Of a stretch of 41,041 nt of DNA, positions 8,007 through 15,887 are shown piece by piece (the first letter of the stretch is position 1; each line of letters opens with the position of its first letter). Origin of the DNA: Bacilli bacterium (GTDB lineage Bacteria; Bacillota_I; Bacilli_A; RFN20; CAG-288). Below the pieces are notes generated by a model. That model was not told the origin of the DNA, ran no database searches, and saw only the letters and a list, made by a program, of their open reading frames with translations. The stretch spans positions 1 to 41,041 of the forward strand of contig CAAFJQ010000048.1 in assembly GCA_900763245.1 (NCBI GenBank), given 5' to 3'. Position numbers and translations under genes: made by a program.

Positions 8007-8846
8007 ATGAAGATTGTCGCCACTATTGTTTCTATTTTTGTCACAGCGTCTATTTTGATTGTCGGCTATGTTTTGATCCACCTGAAAAAGAAGAAGGACA
8101 AAGAATACGATGACTTTGTCCTTGACCATAGTCAAGCGTTGAAACAACTCGATTATCTCAATAGCATCTATCAGTTTTCAAAAGTGTCAAAAATCAATCT
8201 TCTTCAGGATTATGACAATGAAAACATCTATAACGGAATCTTCTGTGAAGACTATCTCATCTATTATCTAAGAGGCCACGAAGAAAAAGTCGAACATGAT
8301 ATCAAAGCAGCAGATGAGAACAAGAAGATGTGGGAAGACTACACAAGCAGACTTAGAAACCAGGTTGAACCTTTCCTGGGAAAATTCAATGCAGAACCTG
8401 GAAAACTGAAAAAGGAAAGATTAGAAAAAATCGAACACGATTATTTCCGCTCCAAATTAAAAGGGGCAACAATATCGCTTACAGCCTTTGTCAATCTCCG
8501 TCTGACCAAGATCAACGGAGCACTCGTAAAAGGAAGAGAAAGAGGATTTTCTCAGGATGAAATCATTTCCTATCTGAATAGATTAGATGATCAGGAAGAT
8601 GGGTTCTATTTAGATGATGAAATCTGGAACAGTCTTTGCAGAGTCGAAAGAGGAAAAGTCACAAACAAACTACGATTCTATATCTATAACAGAGACGGAA
8701 ACAGATGTGTCCATTGCGGAAGCAGAGAGAATCTTGAAGTCGATCATATCATACCGATCAGCAAAGGCGGAAAAACAGTCGTGAACAATCTCCAGACATT
8801 ATGCCATCGCTGCAACGTCGAAAAAGGAGCGAAAAGTCACTTCTAG
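8007..8846 (+). CDS. Membrane-anchored HNH endonuclease-domain protein
   Basis: The 279-residue protein has one N-terminal membrane helix (~4-26) followed by K-K-K-K-D-K-E, which would keep the body in the cytoplasm. Residues ~95-150 are charged and helical, perhaps coiled-coil. The C-terminal ~60 residues are a canonical zinc-bound HNH nuclease. Cys234-x2-Cys237 and Cys266-x2-Cys269 bind structural zinc. Asp246-His247 in D-H-I-I-P-I-S-K-G-G gives the catalytic His, and Asn261 in V-N-N-L-Q is the HNH Asn. All key residues are intact. HNH enzymes nick or cut DNA in restriction, phage packaging and mobile elements; a membrane anchor is uncommon and could point to incoming DNA. A CGGAGG precedes the ATG. 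Its stop shares four bases with the convergent AlbA_2 gene. Confidence 0.8.
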   Translation: MKIVATIVSIFVTASILIVGYVLIHLKKKKDKEYDDFVLDHSQALKQLDYLNSIYQFSKVSKINLLQDYDNENIYNGIFCEDYLIYYLRGHEEKVEHDIKAADENKKMWEDYTSRLRNQVEPFLGKFNAEPGKLKKERLEKIEHDYFRSKLKGATISLTAFVNLRLTKINGALVKGRERGFSQDEIISYLNRLDDQEDGFYLDDEIWNSLCRVERGKVTNKLRFYIYNRDGNRCVHCGSRENLEVDHIIPISKGGKTVVNNLQTLCHRCNVEKGAKSHF

Positions 8847-10288
8847 AACTGCGCTATTACAACCCTTTGATTTTTGCTCTTCGGTTTATTCGGCAAAGTA
8901 TATTTTAAGAACCCTTTCTCGATAAGGGGTTTGATATATGTATTCAGGAAATAGGATGGATGCTTCTCATCAAATCCAAAGGCCTTGGCCAAATACTCTT
9001 TGGACCGAGGCACTTTGCATTTTTCAATTATCTGTTTGACAAGATCTTCATTTAAAGCATCATCGATCTTTGTATTGAACAAAGTCACTTTAAAAGTTCC
9101 TCTGTCATCCTCAAACTTCGGAGGAAGCATCTTTGCCTTTGCCATTTCATCATAGATAGTCGGAATTCCGGAATATCGGTTTTCAGTGATTTCAAGTGTT
9201 TCCAGGATGCCTGCAATATACGGGTTTCTGATATCAGAGCGCACGCTTCCTAACTCATCCACAGAAAGCCTTCCGTAAAGTCCGCCTGGATTGCTGACTT
9301 CTATTCTATCATCATAGATTTCAATCCTGATCGGATCATTTTCCGTATAGATGCTGTAATCTCGATGAATCAAAGCGTTGAGGACAATCTCTCTTAACGC
9401 TTTGATAGGATATTCAGTCTTATCCTCTCTTAAGCCAGTCAATGGATTGACAAACGTAGACTTCTTGGTATTGTTCTGAATAAAGGGCAATGCCTGTTGA
9501 AGCATGGATGAGAGGGTTCCATCGATTCTCTTGTTATCGATAAATCGAATCCCATCTTCATTCTCTTCTCCGTAGTTATCTGTTGCACATCTGACAGCAA
9601 TGATATCCAAGTTAGGAGCAAACATCTGAGGCAGTGTTCCGAAATTCATCATACCGCAAAGAGTAGGAGAACCATTCTTATCGATGATTCCTTCCAGTTG
9701 CATGATTTTGTTCTTGTCGACACTTAACAGATTCGCTTTCTTAGTTACTAAATTCGAAATATAACCGTCTAACAGAATGGCATTCAAAGAGGAATAATCC
9801 ACTCTGTCCTTTGTTCTCAGTTCATCTTCTGACTTAAATCGAAAGGCTTCAAAACTATGGAGCTCATAATCCGTCAAAGGCAAATCCGCATCACCTACAC
9901 GAGTATATGCTCCTTTGCTCTTTCCTTTTCCTTTGTAATAACAAGGCTTAGAGAACGCATCCATTTCCGGGATTTCAGCTGAACAGATCGTTTTGCCTTT
10001 ATAATCTATTACCGTGATTAATGGTCTGATGACAGGCTCCATTTCAAGGCTCTGTTGTGTAATCTTCTTTTGCAGTTCCTGTGGATTGTCCACTCCTGTT
10101 ATCTTATATCCATGTTTTTCATCAATACCGAAAATGATGACTCCGCCTTTCGTATTCGAAAAGCTGGAGAATGTATCATAGAGAGGTTCTTCGTAAGAAT
10201 CATCATTTGATCTCACTTCGATTTCACTTGTGCCTTTTCTGATGCTCAACACCAATTCAATGATGTTTTTCAATTCATTTTCAGTCAT
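8843..10288 (-). CDS. AlbA_2 (Schlafen-like)/GHKL ATP-binding regulator
   Basis: This 481-residue protein has the common three-part layout once annotated as RecG-related. An N-terminal AlbA_2 (Schlafen AAA-4 type) domain carries S-E-I-E-V-R, then F-S-N-T-K-G-G-V-I-I-F-G-I-D. A central region is followed by a GHKL-like ATPase segment with R-E-I-V-L-N-A-L-I-H-R-D-Y and I-E-V-S-N-P-G-G. A winged-helix-like C-terminus ends it. Members are usually DNA-binding transcription regulators, sometimes linked to phage defence, but most are uncharacterised. I chose the ATG at 10288 because GAGGA lies 6 nt upstream; a longer in-frame reading to 10354 runs through the promoter. It converges on the HNH gene (stops overlap) and diverges from the helicase gene. 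Confidence 0.8.
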   Translation of the reverse strand: MTENELKNIIELVLSIRKGTSEIEVRSNDDSYEEPLYDTFSSFSNTKGGVIIFGIDEKHGYKITGVDNPQELQKKITQQSLEMEPVIRPLITVIDYKGKTICSAEIPEMDAFSKPCYYKGKGKSKGAYTRVGDADLPLTDYELHSFEAFRFKSEDELRTKDRVDYSSLNAILLDGYISNLVTKKANLLSVDKNKIMQLEGIIDKNGSPTLCGMMNFGTLPQMFAPNLDIIAVRCATDNYGEENEDGIRFIDNKRIDGTLSSMLQQALPFIQNNTKKSTFVNPLTGLREDKTEYPIKALREIVLNALIHRDYSIYTENDPIRIEIYDDRIEVSNPGGLYGRLSVDELGSVRSDIRNPYIAGILETLEITENRYSGIPTIYDEMAKAKMLPPKFEDDRGTFKVTLFNTKIDDALNEDLVKQIIEKCKVPRSKEYLAKAFGFDEKHPSYFLNTYIKPLIEKGFLKYTLPNKPKSKNQRVVIAQF

Positions 10289-10307
10289 GGTTTTCCTCGT
10301 CAGTTTT

Positions 10308-10326
10308 ATTATACAACAGCTGTATC
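10308..10326 (-). promoter_or_regulatory. Promoter and operator-like palindrome of AlbA_2 gene
   Basis: On the minus strand TATAAT lies at 10308-10313, about 20 nt upstream of the start codon. Just beside it on the plus strand is ATACAACAGCTGTAT (10311-10325). Its arms ATACA and TGTAT are inverted repeats around ACAGC. A repressor bound there would block the -10 region, which fits autoregulation by the encoded DNA-binding protein, but that link is inference. Confidence 0.4.
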
Positions 10327-10392
10327 GAGTCAATTTGCGAAAATCATCGCACATTTGGCTTTTCTAAATTTTATATAAACATTTCGCAATCT

Positions 10393-10422
10393 TAGACAAA
10401 AACACCTTAGTAAGTTTATAAT
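10393..10422 (+). promoter_or_regulatory. Promoter giving a leaderless helicase mRNA
   Basis: TAGACA (10393-10398), an 18-bp spacer and TATAAT (10417-10422) form a good promoter. The ATG at 10429 comes 6 nt after the -10 box and no SD exists, so the transcript should begin at the start codon. Confidence 0.55.
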
Positions 10423-10428
10423 ATAGAC

Positions 10429-13400
10429 ATGGGGCTATTCGGACCTAAATTCAAAAACGACGATAAGTTGTTTCTATCGCTGAAGGATTTCTATGAGACT
10501 ATTGGAAAACTCCTCACTGAAGACAAATATATTTCCAGAAAGGAATATATTCGTTTTTGTAATGATAAAGCCAATGACTTTGACAATGTCATCACGCTAA
10601 GAAACAACAACACTTTGAATTATTGGTGCAAAACCACAAAATCCGATCCATCTTTGATTGATAAGTTCATTTATTCCTATCAGAACATTCAATCGATCAT
10701 TGAGAAACATAATAAGCAATTCATGGAACGTCATCTCGCAAAGGATAAAGATTATCTGGATAAGATCCTAAAAGATGATGATCCTAATATCATACTCGAT
10801 GAGGACCAAAGAAATGTCGTCCTCAATGATGAAGACCATGTCTTAGTCGTCGCAGGCGCAGGTGCGGGAAAGACCACTACGCTTGAAGCAAAAGCTAAAT
10901 ATCTTGTCGAAAAGAAGCATGTTGATCCAAAAAGAATTCTTGTTGTCTCGTTTACAAAGAAAGCGACAAAAGAATTGCAGGAAAGATTCGATAAAATAAA
11001 AGTGTCAGCCGTTATCACTACTTTTCATTCAATCGGAAACACCTTGATCAATTCTGCAACCGGAAAACACACTATTGTCACTCCCGGTTTCATGTTTGAC
11101 GTTTTGAAGAACTATCTTGAAACACAATTGGAAGATGCTGAATTCATCAAGAAAATCATGCTATTTTTTGCTTCCTATCTGGATATGCCTTTTGATTGTG
11201 ATAAATCAGTCGAGCTCTATAAGAAACTCTTACAGAACGCTGATTTCACAACAATGAAAAGCGATTTGGACAACTATAAGCAGACTCTTACCAGTAAGAA
11301 AGTCACAATACGTTCCGAGCGTGTCAAATCCGTTCAGGAATGTCAGATTGCTAATTTCTTGTTCATCAATGGAATCGAATATGAATATGAGCCATTGTAT
11401 CCGTATTGTTTGCCAGGGACATCAAAGCCCTATACACCTGATTTTCTCATCAGGCAAGGTAATCATGTCGCCTATCTGGAACATTATGGAATCAATGAAG
11501 ACGGCACAAACTGGAGATTCGATAAGCAAGAGCTGGAGCTGTACAAAAAGCACATCAAAGACAAAGAAATTCTTCATAAATCACATCAGACAGAACTATT
11601 GCATACTTTCTCCTCTTATGATGATAAACGGGATCTGACCTACCACTTAAGACAGGAACTGACAAAGCATGGTTTCATCTGCAGACAGATCAATAACGAA
11701 CAAATATATAGAGAACTTGCCAAGACAGCTGAAGACAGATATTTCATCAAACTGATTCAATTGATCTGTAACTTCATCAATCGATTCAAAACCAATAACT
11801 ATCATCTCGAACGCTTTTCGGATTTTCAGTCTGTCGCCAACATCAACGATGATCAAAGAACACTTCTTTTCTTGGATATTGCAAGACAGTGTTATCTGAA
11901 ATATGAGAACGCATTGGATGAAAAAGGAGCCATTGATTTTGAAGACATGATCAACAATGCCGCTGACATTCTCGATCAGAAGATACAGCGCGGTGAAAAG
12001 CTCCCCTTCGATTACATCTTCATCGATGAATATCAGGACATCTCCTTCCAACGATTCAACCTCGCTGAAAAACTCTCCAAATGCTGTGATGCCAAAATCC
12101 TCGCTGTCGGTGATGACTGGCAGTCTATTTATCGTTTTTCCGGTTCCGATATCACCTTGTTCACCGATTTTGAAAAGATCATGGGTTATGCAAGCATCCT
12201 TTATCTTACAAACACCCATAGAAACTCTCAGGAACTGATCGATATGGCGGGTTCTTTTATCATGAAAAATGATTTGCAGAAAAAGAAGATTCTAAAATCC
12301 CCGAAACATATCAAAGATCCTGTCATCATCATGAGTTACAATGACAACTACTCAAAATCAGCAATACAGCTAGATCCAAAGGAAAGTCCCTATTATAGGC
12401 TCGGTGAAGCAATCGAAGCATCACTGGATCACATTCACAATGAGTTCGGAGACGATAAATCCGTTCTCTTGCTAGGAAGATATAATTTCGATGGCAAGAA
12501 TCTCAGCCGTTTACGCGATCTCTTCTTATGTACAGAAGACAACCGTATCCGTTCTAAGAAATATCCGAAAATGAAAATCAACTTTATGACTGCTCATTCC
12601 TCAAAAGGATTGGGTGCTGACAATGTCATTATCATCAATGGAAAAGATGATATCTTGGGCTTCCCTTCAAAGATAGAAGATGACCCTGTCATGAAATTAG
12701 TTTTGAAACAAGCCAAGGAAATCGATTATGCGGAAGAAAGAAGACTCTTCTATGTCGCTATGACAAGAACGAAGAACAGAGTCTATATGATTGTCCCTAA
12801 GAACAAACCATCTCAGTTTGTTTTAGAAATCAAAGATTCCTTCACCAATATCATTCTCAACGGACCTGCTTTAGTTTCTAACAGACTGGAAGATTACCGA
12901 TACAAATGTCCGCACTGCGGCTATCCACTTCAGATCAAGAAAAGAAAACTTAATTCTTCCTATGGTGAAATGACCTTGTATGTCTGTACAAACGATCCTG
13001 AGGTATGCGGATTTGTCACAAACGATTATAGCGGTGGCAAAATGTCGATTCAAAAATGCCCACAATGTCTTAACGGATACCTTATTGTCAAGAAAATCAA
13101 GGATGACAGGGGCAATGATACTGGAAGAAGAATGTTGGGTTGCACCAACTACAATGGCGATAAAGGCTGCAAATATACAATCATGCAAGAGAATTTCTCG
13201 CCATCATGGGAAAAGATATCAAGAAACAACAACAACTATATTGAAAACGGAATCAAGCTTCCCATCGATAAATGCATTCTTGCTGGTTATCCGATTATGG
13301 ATCTTCTGAAAATATATAAATACGTTGTCGGAAAATTATCTGTAGAGAAACACTTTAAATTCAACGTTTACTCATTGACTGATTTTTTGATAGGAAAGAA

Positions 13401-13614
13401 AAACAGAGCCATCCAAATGTATCACTTGGATGAGGACAAAGCTTTCGGTCGCTTCCACAAAGATCAGATAAAACTCCTTATTGCTATCGCCTCCTCTCTG
13501 GTCGAACTAGGTTTCTTCCGAATAACAGAACCACAGTATAAATCTATCGAGTTGAATGATATACCGATAACAGAAGAATTCGCAAGGCAGGTTTTCGAGC
13601 TCTTCCGATTCTGA
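10429..13614 (+). CDS. UvrD/helicase IV-like helicase with nuclease-like insert
   Basis: This is a 1,061-residue superfamily 1A DNA helicase. Walker A is A-G-A-G-A-G-K-T-T at ~142-150, Walker B F-I-D-E-Y-Q-D at 531-537, motif III D-D-W-Q-S-I-Y-R-F-S-G near 562-572, motif V T-A-H-S-S-K-G near 721-727, and motif VI R-R-L-F-Y-V-A-M-T-R at 771-780. Between motifs Ia and II, residues ~300-400 look like a PD-(D/E)xK-type nuclease fold. There is an early Glu304, then Y-E-Y-E (318-321), P-D-F (337-339) and L-E-H-Y-G (350-354). After the helicase come two four-Cys zinc ribbons (Cys827/830/853/860 and 877/880/905/914), like topoisomerase C-terminal fingers. A wHTH/RQC-like end lies at ~945-1061. The role is probably DNA repair or defence against foreign DNA. 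A terminator follows at 13626. Confidence 0.8.
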   Translation: MGLFGPKFKNDDKLFLSLKDFYETIGKLLTEDKYISRKEYIRFCNDKANDFDNVITLRNNNTLNYWCKTTKSDPSLIDKFIYSYQNIQSIIEKHNKQFMERHLAKDKDYLDKILKDDDPNIILDEDQRNVVLNDEDHVLVVAGAGAGKTTTLEAKAKYLVEKKHVDPKRILVVSFTKKATKELQERFDKIKVSAVITTFHSIGNTLINSATGKHTIVTPGFMFDVLKNYLETQLEDAEFIKKIMLFFASYLDMPFDCDKSVELYKKLLQNADFTTMKSDLDNYKQTLTSKKVTIRSERVKSVQECQIANFLFINGIEYEYEPLYPYCLPGTSKPYTPDFLIRQGNHVAYLEHYGINEDGTNWRFDKQELELYKKHIKDKEILHKSHQTELLHTFSSYDDKRDLTYHLRQELTKHGFICRQINNEQIYRELAKTAEDRYFIKLIQLICNFINRFKTNNYHLERFSDFQSVANINDDQRTLLFLDIARQCYLKYENALDEKGAIDFEDMINNAADILDQKIQRGEKLPFDYIFIDEYQDISFQRFNLAEKLSKCCDAKILAVGDDWQSIYRFSGSDITLFTDFEKIMGYASILYLTNTHRNSQELIDMAGSFIMKNDLQKKKILKSPKHIKDPVIIMSYNDNYSKSAIQLDPKESPYYRLGEAIEASLDHIHNEFGDDKSVLLLGRYNFDGKNLSRLRDLFLCTEDNRIRSKKYPKMKINFMTAHSSKGLGADNVIIINGKDDILGFPSKIEDDPVMKLVLKQAKEIDYAEERRLFYVAMTRTKNRVYMIVPKNKPSQFVLEIKDSFTNIILNGPALVSNRLEDYRYKCPHCGYPLQIKKRKLNSSYGEMTLYVCTNDPEVCGFVTNDYSGGKMSIQKCPQCLNGYLIVKKIKDDRGNDTGRRMLGCTNYNGDKGCKYTIMQENFSPSWEKISRNNNNYIENGIKLPIDKCILAGYPIMDLLKIYKYVVGKLSVEKHFKFNVYSLTDFLIGKKNRAIQMYHLDEDKAFGRFHKDQIKLLIAIASSLVELGFFRITEPQYKSIELNDIPITEEFARQVFELFRF

Positions 13615-13625
13615 AAACTTTCATC

Positions 13626-13664
13626 AAGGATGAAATCTTTTATTAGGTGATTTCATCCTTTTTC
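13626..13664 (+). terminator. Strong rho-independent terminator after the helicase gene
   Basis: A perfect 12-bp stem, AAGGATGAAATC (13626-13637) with GATTTCATCCTT (13649-13660), is followed by TTTC. It lies directly upstream of, and nearly touches, the -10 box of the next gene, so the two units are insulated in 20 bp. Confidence 0.85.
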
Positions 13665-13666
13665 TA

Positions 13667-13672
13667 TATAAT
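13667..13672 (+). promoter_or_regulatory. -10 box, leaderless start of the transporter gene
   Basis: TATAAT at 13667-13672 ends 8 nt before the ATG at 13681 with no Shine-Dalgarno between. Any -35 would lie inside the preceding terminator stem. Confidence 0.45.
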
Positions 13673-13680
13673 AACGCAGT

Positions 13681-14970
13681 ATGAAAAAAACAGTTTATCT
13701 CAACAGAAAAGAAAAAGGCGAAACAGCCAAAGCACAGATATTCTATGTTCTTGTCTCTCTTTTTGATGGCATGGTCATCTCCTTTCTCACTATCTTCCTC
13801 AACCAGTGCGCAAGAGACCTTTCCTGGTCAAATACAATGTCTTCTTTTTCTCTTTTCCTTCCTCCCTTTGTCGCTGCTATCTCATTATTCATCTGCTCCC
13901 ATTTTGTAGCAGAACAGAAGAAGAATCTGAAGATCATGAGAATCTTATTGATCTTATCCTTTATTCTGATCATGCTCTTTTCTTCTTTAGGCTTATGGCT
14001 GAAGAGCGATAACACCTATATCCTATATTTCATCTTTGTCCTCTTCGCATCCATGATGATGGGCATACACTGGTCCTTCCTCTCTTTCCACACCTCCTGC
14101 ATCGCCGATATCAATTATGCGGAAAAGACAAAATACGGACATGTCTGCCTTTATGGCCCTTTGGCTACTGCTATTGCAACACCATTTGCAGGTTTTTTAG
14201 CAGAACTGCTCTTCTTGACCTACAAAGGATATCTCTTCCTCTTTATGGTCTCCTCTCCTCTATTGCTCATCTTATTCATGTTCACATTCTTCTTTTCACC
14301 ATTCCCTAGCAGCATGATCCACGATGACGATCATGAGAAGGTATCAAGCAGAGAACTCTTTGAAAACAAGAACTATATCCTCTATCTCATCGGTGCATCT
14401 TTATGGATTCCATTATTATGGGCCAATACCTCTCTTACCTCTGACTTATGGACCAGCTATGAAGGCCAAAGCCAGATGAATTCATTCAATCCTCTCAGTT
14501 TCGGTTTCTATTTAGGTGTATCCTCATTCTTTGAATTTGTCATCATCTTCATCAATACCCATTTTGGTATCGGAAAGAAAGTTTCTTCTTCTATGAGCCT
14601 TGCTCTATCGATGATTGTACTAGAAACATTGACTTTAGGAACATTAGCATACTTCTTCCGCGGAGAGAATGATGCAACGATTTATCTTGCAATCGGAATC
14701 ATCTTTCTTCACTCCTTCAAGGGTATGGCAAACGGCTTGTATCTCACTAGCAATATCACAATGCTCACCTATATATTAGGGCCGAAGAAGAGTAGAAAAG
14801 CAGTCTTCTTTGCACCGGTTGTCTATCAGCTAGGAAACTCTGTACTGCAGCTTACTTATCCTTACCTGAACTCTGAGCTGTTTTTTGCCTTCTTCATCCT
14901 TTCTTCTTTTGCTTTTATCGGTCTTCTCATTTCCTTTGTATTAGGCTATCGCCTACACAGAGAAAAATGA
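13681..14970 (+). CDS. Major facilitator-like membrane transporter
   Basis: The 429-residue product has about 12 hydrophobic helices in two groups of six, separated near residue 210-225 by a charged loop rich in H-D-D-D-H-E-K. This is the size and layout of major facilitator superfamily carriers. A loop after the second helix resembles the MFS motif-A position but lacks a clear G-x-x-x-D-R-x-G-R-R, so subfamily and substrate cannot be set. It may be closer to the LacY/nucleoside-symporter-like branch. It is preceded by its own -10 box, is predicted leaderless, and is monocistronic or read into the GNAT gene 49 nt downstream, which has its own promoter. Proton- or cation-coupled transport of a small molecule across the cytoplasmic membrane is the likely role. 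Confidence 0.65.
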   Translation: MKKTVYLNRKEKGETAKAQIFYVLVSLFDGMVISFLTIFLNQCARDLSWSNTMSSFSLFLPPFVAAISLFICSHFVAEQKKNLKIMRILLILSFILIMLFSSLGLWLKSDNTYILYFIFVLFASMMMGIHWSFLSFHTSCIADINYAEKTKYGHVCLYGPLATAIATPFAGFLAELLFLTYKGYLFLFMVSSPLLLILFMFTFFFSPFPSSMIHDDDHEKVSSRELFENKNYILYLIGASLWIPLLWANTSLTSDLWTSYEGQSQMNSFNPLSFGFYLGVSSFFEFVIIFINTHFGIGKKVSSSMSLALSMIVLETLTLGTLAYFFRGENDATIYLAIGIIFLHSFKGMANGLYLTSNITMLTYILGPKKSRKAVFFAPVVYQLGNSVLQLTYPYLNSELFFAFFILSSFAFIGLLISFVLGYRLHREK

Positions 14971-14977
14971 AGGAAGA

Positions 14978-14986
14978 TGTTATAAT
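14978..14986 (+). promoter_or_regulatory. Extended -10 promoter of the GNAT gene
   Basis: TGT-TATAAT with TATAAT at 14981-14986 is a perfect extended -10. The start codon is 33 nt on, led by TTGAGG, so this gene has a conventional leader. Confidence 0.5.
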
Positions 14987-15019
14987 AAAATATTCGATAT
15001 TAACGATTGAGGTATACGT

Positions 15020-15508
15020 ATGGAAAACAAACTGACATTCCGCGATGCCGAAAGAAAAGACATTCCTCTTGTTCTTTCCTTTATCAGACAGATTGCAGAA
15101 TATGAAAAGATGTCTGATGCTGTCATCGCTGACGAAAAGACACTGGAGAAATATATCTTCGATCAGAAAAAAGCTGAAGTCTTCTTTGCTATGGAAGATA
15201 ATAAAGAAATCGGCTTTGCTCTTTACTATTTCAACTTTTCGACCTTTGTCGGAAGAAGCGGACTGTATTTAGAAGATGTCTTCATCAAAGAAGAATACCG
15301 TCATAAAGGATACGGAAAAGAAATCTTAAAGAAGCTAGCTGAAAAAGCAAGAGATCTCAACTGCGGGAGAATGGAATGGGTATGCCTCAACTGGAACAGA
15401 CCCAGCATCGCTTTCTACACCTCTTTAGGTGCTATTCCAATGTCAGACTGGACGACATACCGTCTTGATGAAAAAGGTATCAGAAATCTAGCTGAAAAAG
15501 AGTTCTGA
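15020..15508 (+). CDS. GNAT N-acetyltransferase (diamine/thialysine SSAT-like)
   Basis: The 162-residue protein is a single GNAT domain that transfers acetyl from acetyl-CoA to an amine. The acetyl-CoA loop is in E-Y-R-H-K-G-Y-G-K-E-I-L near 93-104, preceded by the strand L-Y-L-E-D-V-F-I. The C-terminal half has G-R-M-E-W-V-C-L-N-W-N-R-P-S-I-A-F-Y and L-G-A-I-P-M-S-D-W. These are hallmark segments of the spermidine/spermine and thialysine acetyltransferase group found in bacteria and animals. Length is typical. Substrates may be polyamines, diamines or lysine analogues. A weak TTGAGG site lies before the ATG. It precedes the iron-transport operon but has an 85-nt gap and separate promoter, so a functional link is not implied. 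Confidence 0.85.
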   Translation: MENKLTFRDAERKDIPLVLSFIRQIAEYEKMSDAVIADEKTLEKYIFDQKKAEVFFAMEDNKEIGFALYYFNFSTFVGRSGLYLEDVFIKEEYRHKGYGKEILKKLAEKARDLNCGRMEWVCLNWNRPSIAFYTSLGAIPMSDWTTYRLDEKGIRNLAEKEF

Positions 15509-15559
15509 TGAAAGAGCTCTCTTAGCGTGCATTTTCAAATACATCATCTATCATCAGCG

Positions 15560-15585
15560 TATAATAAATGAACAGATTCAGGAGG
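15560..15585 (+). promoter_or_regulatory. Promoter -10 and SD of the feo operon
   Basis: TATAAT at 15560-15565 is followed by AGGAGG at 15580-15585, 8 nt before the feoA start. No classical Fur box or metal riboswitch could be recognised in the 85-nt region upstream of feoA. Confidence 0.45.
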
Positions 15586-15593
15586 CAACTTTT

Positions 15594-15887
15594 ATGAGTG
15601 TCAATGATTCTACCAAACATCGTCAGAACCTGAAGGTCGGTGACTATGGTCATCTCTCTGATTTGAAGAGAGGACAAGTCGCCAAAGTTTTGGATTTCCA
15701 TAATGACAATGCGGCATTAAAAAGACATCTGCTTGATATGGGCATCACAAGAGGCGTCATCGTCAAAGTGAAAAAGATTGCCCCTTTTGGCAATCCTGTC
15801 GATATACAGCTTAGAGGCTATGAACTAGCCATGCGATTAGAAGACTTGAAGAATATAGATATTGTCGTCATAGGTGAAGAAAAATGA
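15594..15887 (+). CDS. feoA: Ferrous iron transport accessory protein FeoA
   Basis: FeoA is a small cytosolic SH3-like protein that assists FeoB in Fe(II) uptake. The 97-residue product has the expected core L-K-R-G-Q-V-A-K-V, then the conserved R-H-L-L-D-M-G-I-T-R-G segment, and ends R-G-Y-E-L-A-M-R-L-E-D. The extra ~18 N-terminal residues are polar and probably disordered. An AGGAGG lies 8 nt before ATG. Its TGA overlaps the ATG of feoB by four bases (ATGA), so the two are translationally coupled. Identification is by motif and by its position in a feoA-feoB-small protein operon. Confidence 0.93.
   Translation: MSVNDSTKHRQNLKVGDYGHLSDLKRGQVAKVLDFHNDNAALKRHLLDMGITRGVIVKVKKIAPFGNPVDIQLRGYELAMRLEDLKNIDIVVIGEEK

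Noticed and set aside
11647..12219. 190-residue open frame opposite the helicase gene
   Set aside because: It is a shadow on the other strand of a gene with clear helicase motifs, with no SD.
15509..15593. Fur box or riboswitch before feoA
   Set aside because: No GATAATGATTATC-like dyad and no recognisable riboswitch core were seen, only a -10 box and SD.
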